The notes below the pieces were generated by a model. The model was not told the origin of the DNA and searched no databases. It worked only from the letters and a program-made list of their open reading frames with translations. From Hypomyces perniciosus (taxonomy: Eukaryota; Ascomycota; Sordariomycetes; Hypocreales; Hypocreaceae): DNA of 64,000 nt. Numbering within the stretch: position 1 is the first letter of the stretch; every line of letters begins with the position of its first letter. The translations under genes were made by a program, and so were the position numbers. Where the stretch lies: NCBI GenBank assembly GCA_008477525.1, contig SPDT01000015.1:124001-188000 (forward strand), in the 5' to 3' direction. This document shows, one piece after another, positions 36,371 to 46,331 of the stretch.

Positions 36371-36419
36371 GTAAGTATCACGCTTCCGACTAATTCCCTT
36401 TGCGCTGTGTGTTTGTTAG
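36371..36419 (+). other. Candidate intron of the antisense accessory gene
   Basis: 49 bp with GTAAGT donor, a GACTAAT branch-like sequence 18 bp into the segment, a T/G-rich tract and TTAG acceptor. This is a typical size and layout for fungal introns. The Copia-2 counterpart keeps the branch and acceptor. Phase-0 joining to codon 1 (CTG) of the frame at 36420 is possible. Unproven without RNA data. Confidence 0.5.
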
Positions 36420-36884
36420 CTGACAGCGAAATCGCAGAAGAAGAATACCTTGTCGGTGAAGCGTGGTCGTGGTCGCCCCCCGAAGGTGGCTTATCGCGGC
36501 GTTAGTCGCTCGGCTGGCCGAGCGGCCACGCCTGTTGCTGCTCCTGCGCCTGCTCCTGCGCCGGCTCCTGCTCCTGCGCCTGCTCCTGCGCCAGCTCCTG
36601 CTCCTGCACTGGCTGATCCCGGCCAGTCCAGGCATGCTGCAGCTATTGCCGCTCTTGACGTGCGCTTGGCTGCTATTCGTGAAGCACGCCTCGCTGCTAA
36701 GGCAGCTTTATCCTTATCTTTATCGGCTCCTCCTCCTACTGCTGCTATCCCAGCCCCTGCCCTTATCGCTACTGCTGCTACTCTTTTTACTGCTCCTGCC
36801 GCTCCCCCTACTGCTATACCGTTATCCCCTCTTTATAAAGGTTATCTAAAGTCGGCAATTGCCAGCAAGGGAGACTTCTCTTAG
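36420..36884 (+). CDS. Antisense AT-hook, Ala-Pro repeat protein of the Copia family (intact copy)
   Basis: 155 codons without a stop, on the strand opposite to Copia-4 gag-pol, between the end of pol and the 3' LTR. Residues 1-9 are basic (LTAKSQKKN). Residues 14-22, KRGRGRPPK, are a canonical AT-hook with the GRP core. A (PA)n repeat follows at about residues 42-61. Then come an Ala-rich segment that could be helical, a Ser-Leu and Pro-rich stretch, and the C-terminus SPLYKGYLKSAIASKGDFS. No ATG precedes the AT-hook in this frame (TTG at 36450 is the first near-start), so a spliced upstream exon is likely. Four Copia copies keep this frame. Known: AT-hooks bind the minor groove of AT-rich DNA. 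Inferred: an accessory, perhaps chromatin- or target-related, element protein. Confidence 0.6.
   Translation: MTAKSQKKNTLSVKRGRGRPPKVAYRGVSRSAGRAATPVAAPAPAPAPAPAPAPAPAPAPAPALADPGQSRHAAAIAALDVRLAAIREARLAAKAALSLSLSAPPPTAAIPAPALIATAATLFTAPAAPPTAIPLSPLYKGYLKSAIASKGDFS
36536..36612. repeat. Pro-Ala coding minisatellite
   Basis: Tandem CCTGCT/CCTGCG-type hexamers encode the PA repeat. Copia-2 has far fewer units with the frame kept, as expected of slippage in whole-codon units. Confidence 0.75.
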
Positions 36885-37149
36885 TATATTTCTATTGCCT
36901 GCTTTTAATAGTGCGCTGCTTACTTTAATAGTAATTACTGATATACCCTTTAATAAACTCCTCTTTAACTTGCCTATATTACTCTATTTAATTATATACT
37001 CTATAGTTATTTAATATTTACATTAATTATATATTGGCTCTTTTAAGCTATAAATAAAGAGGATAATTAGGTAAATATACTCTTTTTTCTTTATATACTT
37101 ATAAGCTTATATAATTAGATAGCAACCTGGTATAAAAAGGCATTGCGCC

Positions 37150-40100
37150 TTTAATTTAACCTATTAAAAGAGGAGAATTTAGTTTACTTTAAAGAGGCTA
37201 TTACTTTAAGCAGCAGTAATAATAATAATAACGCTTTTTATACGCAAGCGCGCAAAAGCTAGAAAGCTTTTAGAGAATAGTTATTGCAGTAATAAAATAT
37301 ACCTTTATAGCTAGCAGCCTATAGGCTAAAATTAACTGGTTTCTTGTATTTTTATATATTCTATTCTAGTAACTATATATTTATTAAGTTTAATAATACT
37401 TTAAAGTACTTAAAGCGCTATTATAGTAAAGGTTTAGTAAGCCTATTAATAAATATAAGGTTAATAGAAAGATAGGAAATTATAAATAATCCTTTTTAAT
37501 ATTCCTATTAAAGCTATATATTTTATATATTAATATAACATAAGTAAGTGCTAATTTATATACTTTTTTTAATTATAAAATATATAGTTAATTAATTATT
37601 ATAATTAATATTTTAATTAACGTTAAAGTTAAATTTTATCTTTTAAAAAAGGCAATATAAATTTATAGCCTTTTTCACTATTTAGGTAAAGGTAAATAGT
37701 TTAGCTTTTATTATTAATATACTAATAGTGCTTTAGCGCATTATATTTTATAGGATAAGGCCTAAGAAAAGTATAATAAAATACCTTTAAGACAATCTTT
37801 AAATATCTATATTATTAGTAAAGGAAGTATTACTTAAAGCAGTTAAAATTTATATTTCTCCTTTCCTTTTATATTAAAGAGTTAAGAAATGCTATATATA
37901 TAAATAGTGGATTAATTGGTTAACTACTTTAAAGTACTTTTTGCTGGGGTTAATTAGAAATTGTAATAAAGCTAAGGCGCTGTAAGTTATATTAGGCTTT
38001 ATTATAATAGTTATATAGAGCACTAATCTTACTTTCTCTTAATATATTTTAATAGTTACTTTTAAAGCTTGCGATATACTTTTCTAAAGCTTTATAATAG
38101 GTATTAGAATTATAGGAAGCTATATTCCTTTATTAAGCCTGAATTATTTCGCAATTTCTTTAAAATAGGTTTTATAGGAAAGGTATATCTTATACTTTAT
38201 ATAGTTACAGGTAATCTTAATCTTTAAAAACTATTATGCATCTCTTTTACTATAAAGCTTATATTTCACTTTTAAAGCATTTAGTACTTTAGTATAAAGA
38301 GCTTTATTATTATAATAATATATAATTAAGATATTATTTATATAGAATATAATAAAGATCTTTTAAGCTTTATTATAAAAGAGACAGGGCTTTTTAAAGC
38401 TTAAAATTAACCTTTATTGCCTTAAAGTTAAAGATAATTTATTAAACTATAGCTTTAATAAGTCTTTTAAGCTATATAAGGCTTTTGCGAGCTTTAGATA
38501 AATATTTAGCTGCTTAAAACCTTTAAAGAGCTTATATATAACTGGTTTCGAGTTTTTATCCTTTAAAGCATTAAGAAAAGCATTTTTAATATTATACTGC
38601 TTTAATTTAAGGTTAAATTTTACTGTAAAAGTAATAAGTATATAGAAAGAATATACTGTTAATATAGCTGTATATATACTCTTTATAGTAAAGCGCTTTT
38701 ATAAATCCTTATAGACTATAAGGTAAGCTTTATAGTATTTTAGATTTCTATTTTAATTAAATTTATAAGTAAAAACTTAATATACTAGTAGTAGCTTTAT
38801 TATTGCTTTTAAATATAGTATCTTTTACTAGGTTCTTTTTATATATAAAGAATTAATTTTATTACGCGCAGTTTGCCTAAACTTATCTTTAAATAAATGT
38901 TTTATAAACTCTTTTTAATCTTTTAGTGGTTTTGTTAAGTCCTTTTAGTAAATAGTTAGTTTATTAAAAGCTATACTCTTTTAAAAGGAAGATTTATAGT
39001 CTATTACTGCATTAAAAACAGTAAATACTATTTTTATACTTTTTAATTTATTATTTATTAGCTTTTATTAATTAGGCAGCAGTTAATATAGTATTAAACT
39101 AAAAAGCCTAGTAATTATTAAATATATACTAGGCTTATTATTTTTAAAAGCAGTATTTAAAGTATATATTTTAATCCTATATATTAGGAGGTATTTATTA
39201 GCCTTTCTTGCAGGTTATTTCCTTTAAAGTTTTAAACTCTTATAAGTATTAACTATTACTTTGCCGCTTAAGGGATTATTAGCTGGTATTTCTTTAAAGG
39301 TCTGCTTTTCTTTTATAAAAGTAGGCAAGTCTTTTATATACTAGTCTGCTTCCAGCCTTAATAGACTATCCTCTTTTATTAGGTTATATACCTTTAATGT
39401 GCAAGGCTGTTCTTCCGCTATATCCCTCTTTATAAAGAGGGGTAGGTCACTCGCTAAAGCGTTGCTTAGGGTTCCTATTAGCGCGCTAGTATTATCTATA
39501 AAGATTAACTGTTCTAGGGTAGCCTTTAATGTTTAAAGACTAAAAGGTCCTTTTAGGTGCGCTAGTAGTTTACTTAAAGCGTTTATTAAGCTATCTTTAA
39601 TGCTCTATATCTCTACTACCTTTAAAGGTATACTTTCTTTTTTTATATTATTTATAAAGGTATTCTTTACTGCAGGAATATATATAAAAAAGAGTTTAAA
39701 TTCTAGTTTATTTTCTTTAACTTTATTAAACAGCTTATTTAACTTAGCTATAGATAGCTTATCTGCAATCTCTTTATTACTATTAAAAAAGCTAGTTTTA
39801 TTAAACTGCATATTCCTTATAACAATTACCTTTACTAGGCAAGGTAATTAAATGCAATATATATTATTTATAGTATAGCTAATAAAATATTTAATTAGCC
39901 CCCTAGGCTTAGTTTTAAATTCTCTCTTTTTCCGGCTAGCTTTATAGTCTTTATTTAGTATATAGGCGCAATAGCTATATATATAAAGCCTGCTTTAATC
40001 TAGCTATAGGTTTACGGAAGGCTCTTTTATTAAAAGGGGCGCAAAGTCGCAGAACTATTACTTTAATTTATTGATAGGTAATATTATATTAAGGCTGCGC

Positions 40101-42600
40101 GTAGGACTTATATTAATAATATGCGCTGCAGCTCTTGCGCTTTTAGGCTATAAGTCGGTTAAGAGACCTGCAGCTTCCAGCATTTTAATCGACTTATTTA
40201 TAATTTCCTAACCTGCCTATTCCAAAGCGCTATTCGGCTTATATATATAGGAAAGGGCAAGCTCTAGGATAATACCCTTTATATTAGCCTAGATCTAAAA
40301 GTATAATAAACTCTTAACTGCAATTATAGTTTTTTTATTATCCTGCCTAAAGAAGTATATAGAGATATTATATTATATTTTTACTATATTTATAAAGTTA
40401 AAAAGAGTACTGAAAATAGTTTCCTGTTTTTTATTTAATAAAAGGTATATATATAGCTATATAGTATATTTTTCTTTAAGTATTAAAAGCTAGTTATCCC
40501 TATTATAGCCTTTAATATAGTCTTAAAGATCCTAGTGCACTTTAAAGAATAGTTTTAGTGCTTATCTATTAAATAGTCTGCGAGAGATAACCTGTTTCGC
40601 GTATATAAGAGTATAAGCCTTATATTCTATATATATAGTTCCTTTAATACATATATTCCTTGCATTCTTTATAAGCGCTCTAAATGCTTCTGGGCCTATA
40701 TGTCTTAATTGTAGATGCTAGAGCTGTTTAGAGTTATATTATAGTATTAGGGGATTATATATCGGTCTTCTCTTGCTTTTTCACGCTATATAAATGCTAT
40801 AGTCTGCGTTAAGAAGAATAAAAAGATTTATTAAGCTGCTTGGTATAGTATATTTAAGGATAGGGGCAATGTAAAGTAATAGGGGCTTATATTAAAGAAA
40901 TAAATGATTATACCTATACTTTACCTTCCTTATAATAGTGTTTAAACTAGCTATACTAGTGCAAAGTATATTATTATACTTTATTAGCTAAATCCCTGCT
41001 CTTTGAAGCTTTAATAAAGATATAATATTAATATAAAATCCTTTAACTACAGCTATATCTGAAAGCTTGATAGAGCGCGTTATCTTTTAATGTAGATTAT
41101 AGAGAGTATTTTTCAATAGATAATGACCTCTTTTAATTATTAGATAGCTAGCTTTTCCTGCTTTAATATAGTCTTTTTCTATACTTAGGATAAAGGAGCC
41201 GGGAATAAAGTAATTCCTGCTATTTATAAAATAAATAGCACTATATATATTAAAAAGGGTGCTTTAAAAGAGGCAGTAAAGTATATCTTATACGTTAATA
41301 TATATCGATATATTTATTAAGTATACTGCAGGGCTTGCATCTTCCTTATCAATTAAGTCTAAAGAGATTAAGGTAACTATAATAGTTAAGGCTATTCCTC
41401 TTTCTATTAAGGCAGTAAGGTTAATACCCCTTTTATTAAACTTTTTACAGGTAGCCTGCTATTTATCTTTTTACAGGTATATATAAATCTCTATAGCCTA
41501 TTTAAGTATAAAAATATATTTCCCTTTTTTATTAAGCCTTCTAGTAAATGTAATATATACCTTACTATAGTTATTTAAAGGCTAAGTATACCTTTTAGGT
41601 TTATAAGGGCACTCTTTACTAATAAAAGGCTTTAAGCGTATATTATTACTGTTTAATATATTGTTGGAGCGGTTACTAAGCGTTATATAAGAGCTATAAG
41701 TATAATTCTCTGTATTCTTTAAAGTATTTAAAAAAAGCTGTTTAAGCTAATTAAAGGAGAAGATTTTATTTATTTTACTGCTCTCAATTAGGCCGTCTAT
41801 ATAGTATAAGTAATAGGCAGTGAAGTTTAAGGTAAAGTGTACTTTAATAGCTTTAAGGAAAGCTATTTAGGAAGCTGTTCCTATAACCTTTAAAAGCTTA
41901 TACTTTACTGCACTTATATAGATACGCGCTTAATAAGTATACTACACTTTTAGCCTAATATTCCCACACTCTGCTTTATACAGTATATATTAATAGGATA
42001 AATATACTTTTTTATATATTATATCCTTGCAAAGAGCTAGTTAATCTTTAAGCTTTTTAATAATTTAGTGAATAGTAAATTTAGCGTTAAAGTCCCTGTT
42101 ATTATTATAGGCTGCTATAGTAGCAGTAAAGGCTAGGGCTGCGGCTTTAAGGTCTATTAAGACTAAAGTATAGATACTGGAGTTAACTGTTTTTTAGATT
42201 TAATTTAGGATTATATCGCTAGCCTTCCTCTTCTCTTTATTTAAAGTGATATTGAACTGGTGCTTTTAGAGTATACTATTATAGTAAATAGAGATATCTG
42301 CTATAGAGGTATTAGGACTAAACTCTTTTACTGTATACTCTTTTACTTTTACTAAAGTAGGTGGCTTAATAGCAGGGAAATAATTGTTTAGCTAATCGGG
42401 GAGATTAAAATTAATCCTATTCTAGACTTTAATAGTAGTTATATAGTTAATTAGAATAGTAATCTACTTAATCTACTAGACTATTAATTCCAGCTTTATA
42501 AAAGCAATATCCTTTACGCTATCTATTATAAAAGATAGCTTTAGCAGCTTAAAGGTAAAGGTAAAGGGTATAAGGAGAGATATAATATTAAAGTAAAAGT
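37150..42600 (-). pseudogene. Copia-4 gag-pol polyprotein, broken
   Basis: Minus-strand order: gag (about 42550-41450), protease region with 'INSRNYFIPG' near 41200, integrase with 'PNSALE' near 40215-40235 followed by a stop replacing Trp and then AG, and the integrase-RT linker. The linker is a 68-codon open stretch (39605-39811, beginning MQFNKTSFFNSNKEIAD). Reverse transcriptase follows with YINN instead of YxDD at about 38340-38355, then RNase H to about 37150. Stops are almost entirely TAA/TAG. The order and motifs are those of Ty1/Copia. Confidence 0.78.
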
Positions 42601-42619
42601 TTTTAGTAACTTTAATAGT

Positions 42620-42638
42620 TACTATTTGGGCTTATAAT
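42620..42638 (-). other. Copia-4 primer binding site
   Basis: Reverse strand ttataagcccaaatagtaa directly after the 5' LTR, equivalent to the site at 12041. Confidence 0.5.
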
Positions 42639-42902
42639 TACAGCGGAGCGCGGTATAGCTATATAAAGTATAAAGAGATAGGAAATAAAGCTTGATTTTA
42701 TGAAAGAGAATATGCTGTAGTGGCCTCGCTATATATATATATAGCTAATATAAAGAAGAGGCTGTGTGCAGGCGCTGTAAGCGCCTGTATAGTCTGATAC
42801 ATTGCTTACGCGATATGTATATTAGTTCGTATCCGCTAATAAAGCAGATAAAAGCTCCCTAGCGCCGGTAAGCGGTAGGGCCCCGGCCTACTTAACCCAA
42901 CA
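42639..42902 (-). repeat. Copia-4 5' LTR
   Basis: 264 bp, same length as 35739-36002. Plus strand starts TACAGCGGAGCGCGG and ends CTTAACCCAACA. Confidence 0.9.
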
Positions 42903-42907
42903 AAAGC
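42903..42907. repeat. Copia-4 target-site duplication, right (AAAGC)
   Basis: Identical to 35734-35738. Gypsy-4 coding sequence resumes here. Confidence 0.9.
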
Positions 42908-45900
42908 GCTTTAGCTAAAAGAGTTAATAAATTAAAAAAAGACTATCCCTTTTAAGCTCTATAATAAATTCTATTTATTATTCTCTATTTAAAAAGCAGC
43001 GAAACTATTACCTTAAAGGCTAGGTATTAACTATAAAATCCCCTTAAAGTATAATAAAAATAGCAATAAATTAAAGCTTTTATAGGGCCTTTTATATAAT
43101 ATATTGCAAGAAGAGTTACTAGTATTATATAAAACTCTTTTTAACCTGCTTAATAAAGGGTTTATTTATACTAGTAACTTAGCTGCCGCTCTACCTATAC
43201 TTTTTGCTTATGAATTAAAAAGAGGAGTATATTTTTATATAGACTATTATACTTTTAATGCAATTACGCAATACAACCATTATACTTTACCTTTATTTAC
43301 AGAAACGCTAAATAGCTTTACTTAAATAAAGTAGTTTACTAAACTAAATATAATAGCTGCTTTCTATAAAATCTATATTATAAAAGGGGATAAATATAAG
43401 ACCGCGTTCTATATATATTATAAATTATATAAATAAAGAGTTATACTACTAGGCTTACTAGCGCCCTCATAATATTTTAATAGTTTATTAACTATATACT
43501 TTACCTTTTCCTAAATAATTTCGCTATTATATATATTAATAATATCCTAATATACTTAAACAGTTTACTTAAGGATTATATAAAGAAAATATAATATATA
43601 CTCTGCGCTTTTATAAACGCCGGCTTACACTTTAACCTAATAAAATACTCTTTTACTTAAAAGGAGGTTAAATATCTTAGCTTTATTATTTAAATAAAGA
43701 AAGGCATTGCCTATAACCCTAAAAAACAGTAAATAATTTATAAATAAATCGCCCCTATATTAGTAATAGGTATATAAAGCTTCTTTAGCTTTATTAACTA
43801 TTACTATATCTTTATCCCTAGCTTTTTTTATATAGCCCTCCCCTTTACCCGCTTAATAAAATAAAAAGTTCCCTTTTAATAGGGAAATAATAAAAAAGCT
43901 GCCTTTAAAGAGTTAAACCGCTGCTTTTATAAAGCCTTAATACTTTAAGTATAGGACCTGGATAAAGAGATATTTATTAAACCTAACTATTCCAGATATA
44001 TATTTAAAGGTATATTATTATAGGAAAATAAGTAAGGAAAATATAATGCTATTATATATTACTTGTAAAGGCTAAGCCTGGCTAAGTATAATTATTTAAT
44101 TTACAATAAAAAGATATTGGCTGCTATTTACTGCTTAAAGAATAAAGGGCTAAGCTATAAAGCTGCAAACCTTTTACTATAATTTTAGATTATAAAAGTC
44201 TGCCGTACTTTATAATATACTAGAATCTTTTAAAGAGGCAGATTTATTAAGCCAATTTCCTCTCGCAATTTAATATAATAACACAGTATTAACCTAATAG
44301 TAAAGCAGTTATTTTTAATGCCTTTAGCCACTAAAATAGGATTAGCTTAAAGATAAAGATAATAAACGGGAGTAAAGCTACTATATATAGCTGCTCCCTA
44401 TAACTTTAAAAATAATCTGTTAGCTAGAAGTTATTAATAGCTTAATTCCTTAAATATAAATATTTAATAATAACCTAAAACTGCAGTAACTTTAAAATTA
44501 ATTAATATAAACTGACTTTAACTATTAAAAAGTATATATAGTAGTAAAGTTAAGAGAATATAGTTTCCCTTTTAACTTTTAATTAAAAATTTAAATTATA
44601 GAATATATAATTAATAAATAGTCTTGTTTTACTTTCGGCAATTAAATTTAAATTTTAATAAAAGCAGATAAAGCAGGGATTATATTATATATATATATTA
44701 TATAAGCTAAATATAATATAGTAATAGCTAGCCACTTTAATTAAAATAGTATACTCGCGATTATAATTTAAAGATTCTATTAGCCTAGCCTCTTTTAAAC
44801 TATATATTAATTTATAAAAAACTAGAATATTTATAAAAGGGGGTCGGCTTTAAAGACCTACAAGCATAGTCTCTTTAAATCTTTACTAATCCCTATATAT
44901 ATATAAAGCAATATAGTAATAAATTTTATTATTAAACTTCCTTTAACTAATCCCTTTAATACTTAATATTTTTATGTAATAGTAAACTGGCTTACAAAGC
45001 AGTTATATTTAAAGCTATAGAAAGTATAAATACAGAGGCCTATATATAGCGCTTCCTTTAATGCCACTATTAATTCTATAATATATCTAGGTTTATTATA
45101 AGTAATAAAGGGTTTAATAAAAGTAATAAGTTTTAAAGAGTATTTTATTAACTAATAAAAATAAAATAATAGTTTAATACTATATACTACCTATAGACTA
45201 ATAGTAGCTTAAAGTAAGTAAACTAAGAAATTTAAGTATACCTATAGGTTTATATTAACTATAATTAAATAGATTAGGGAGATTAGCTTTTAGCAGTTTA
45301 ATTAGCGTTAAATAACTATATAAGTTCTGTAATCTAGTTAAGCTATTTTTCTTTTAAATACAGCTAATATATTAAAGTATTCCGATTATATTATAGCTAA
45401 AATATAAAGCAGGAAATTATAGACCTAAATAAGTATTAAGTAACGGAACTGCTTTAGCGTTTAGACAATATTACCTTATTGATATAAATTAATTTAAAAG
45501 TAATATAATAATAATATAAAAATACTGCTAATAAATATAAAGGATTAGCTAAAAAGTTTAAAGTTAAAGATAAAGTATAGCTTTACCTTGGTAACTATAA
45601 GTCCCTGCATTTTAATAAAAAGCTAAATATTCTATACTATAAATATTTAATAGTAAAGGTATTCAACCTTTATATAGTTAAGCTAAGTATACCTATAGGA
45701 ATTTATCTGCGCTTTTATATTAACCTGCTCTAATAAACAGTAGATAACCTTTTATTTAGGCAGTAAAATAATAACTTTTAACCCCTTTTTATATATATTA
45801 AAGGTAAAGATAAATAGGAGGTAGAAGAGATCCTGTATACTAAAATAAAGAAATAAGGCTGCAGCTTTTTCCGCGAAGTATTTATATATTAAAAGGGAAA

Positions 45901-46048
45901 TATAAAGTTAATTTAAAAGCCTGCTATCTCTTTAAAAGACATAGCTGCCTTAAACGCTTATATAAAGAGATATATACTAATTAAGACTATAGATAAGCCC
46001 TTAAAGAATATACTCCCGCAAAAAAGAAACATAAAAATTAACTAGCTT
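42908..46048 (+). pseudogene. Gypsy-4 pol: RT, RNase H, integrase, chromodomain
   Basis: Reverse transcriptase: an uninterrupted 74-codon run at 43104-43325 with 'LLNKGFIYTSNLAAALPILF', 'GVYFYIDYYTFNAIT' and 'YTLPLFTETLNSF', the Gypsy RT fingers; the active box is YINN (43532-43543). RNase H: 'RLSLAKYNYLIYNKKILAAIYCLK' near 44090. Integrase: central 'ITFRGSQFV'-like region near 45130. A chromodomain-like C-terminus lies at about 45800-45990 ('EVEEILYTKIKK', then 'KDIAALNAY'), making this a chromovirus. Most Trp, Gln and Asp codons of known importance are changed by C-to-T or G-to-A. It is the 3' half of the gene split by Copia-4. Confidence 0.8.
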
Positions 46049-46061
46049 AATAGGGGGGTAA
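46049..46061 (+). other. Gypsy-4 polypurine tract
   Basis: aataggggggtaa lies directly before the 3' LTR. Confidence 0.7.
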
Positions 46062-46331
46062 GATTATAGGTTAGACCTAATTAGGAAGGACCTTGGCTAT
46101 ACTAAGCCCAGCACTATAATTCCCTATATCTCCTAGACTAGTTAATGTAAATATATATCTATTAGGCACTATATATAAGCCTTAGGCCTATATATATATA
46201 TATACCACTACCCTATAGATCAATATATATAGCTAGATATCTCCCCCTTTTATTCTTTTACTCCTTAACTTTAAATAGATAATTCTATAGTACTCTATTA
46301 TTAGCTCCTGTAATAGGCTATACCTATTATA
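46062..46331 (+). repeat. Gypsy-4 3' LTR
   Basis: 270 bp matching 33738-34005 over its length. Ends CTATTATA, followed by Copia-6 coding sequence (ggaactactttatc). Confidence 0.83.

Larger units (their letters stand above)
35739..42902 (-). mobile_element. Copia-4, full-length, youngest-looking Copia copy
   Basis: 7,164 bp on the minus strand with two 264-bp LTRs (42639-42902 as 5', 35739-36002 as 3'), PBS, gag-pol, antisense accessory frame, polypurine tract and a perfect AAAGC duplication. It has the highest GC of the Copia copies near its 3' end, and the antisense frame there is uninterrupted. LTR differences are transitions only, apart from an inverted hairpin loop. Gag-pol nevertheless has many stops. 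It is inserted between the protease and RT regions of Gypsy-4. Confidence 0.92.
33738..46331 (+). mobile_element. Gypsy-4, chromodomain LTR retrotransposon split by Copia-4
   Basis: LTRs of 268 bp (33738-34005) and 270 bp (46062-46331) bracket gag, RT, RNase H, integrase and a C-terminal chromodomain in Gypsy order. Without the nested Copia-4 and one target duplication the element is about 5.4 kb. The outer flanks do not match: the left is a gag relic, the right is the middle of a Copia pol gene. So there is no visible target duplication, and one edge is probably rearranged. Confidence 0.82.

Noticed and set aside
36390..36635. Reverse-strand Arg/Ser-rich 81-aa frame
   Set aside because: Complement of the Pro-Ala repeat; the RS-like composition follows from the repeat, and the frame is not kept in other copies.
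36463..36849. Plus-strand Leu-rich 128-aa frame
   Set aside because: Frame-shifted shadow of the AT-hook/Pro-Ala frame; no conservation of this frame in Copia-2 or Copia-5.
39600..39851. Plus-strand 83-aa hydrophobic frame
   Set aside because: Antisense of the Copia-4 integrase-RT linker; the sense frame (39605-39811) matches pol of the other copies.
27570..42902. Copia-5 and Copia-4 as the two ends of one large element
   Set aside because: Copia-4 has its own two LTRs and exact AAAGC duplication; Copia-5 is a separate 3' fragment with its own LTR.
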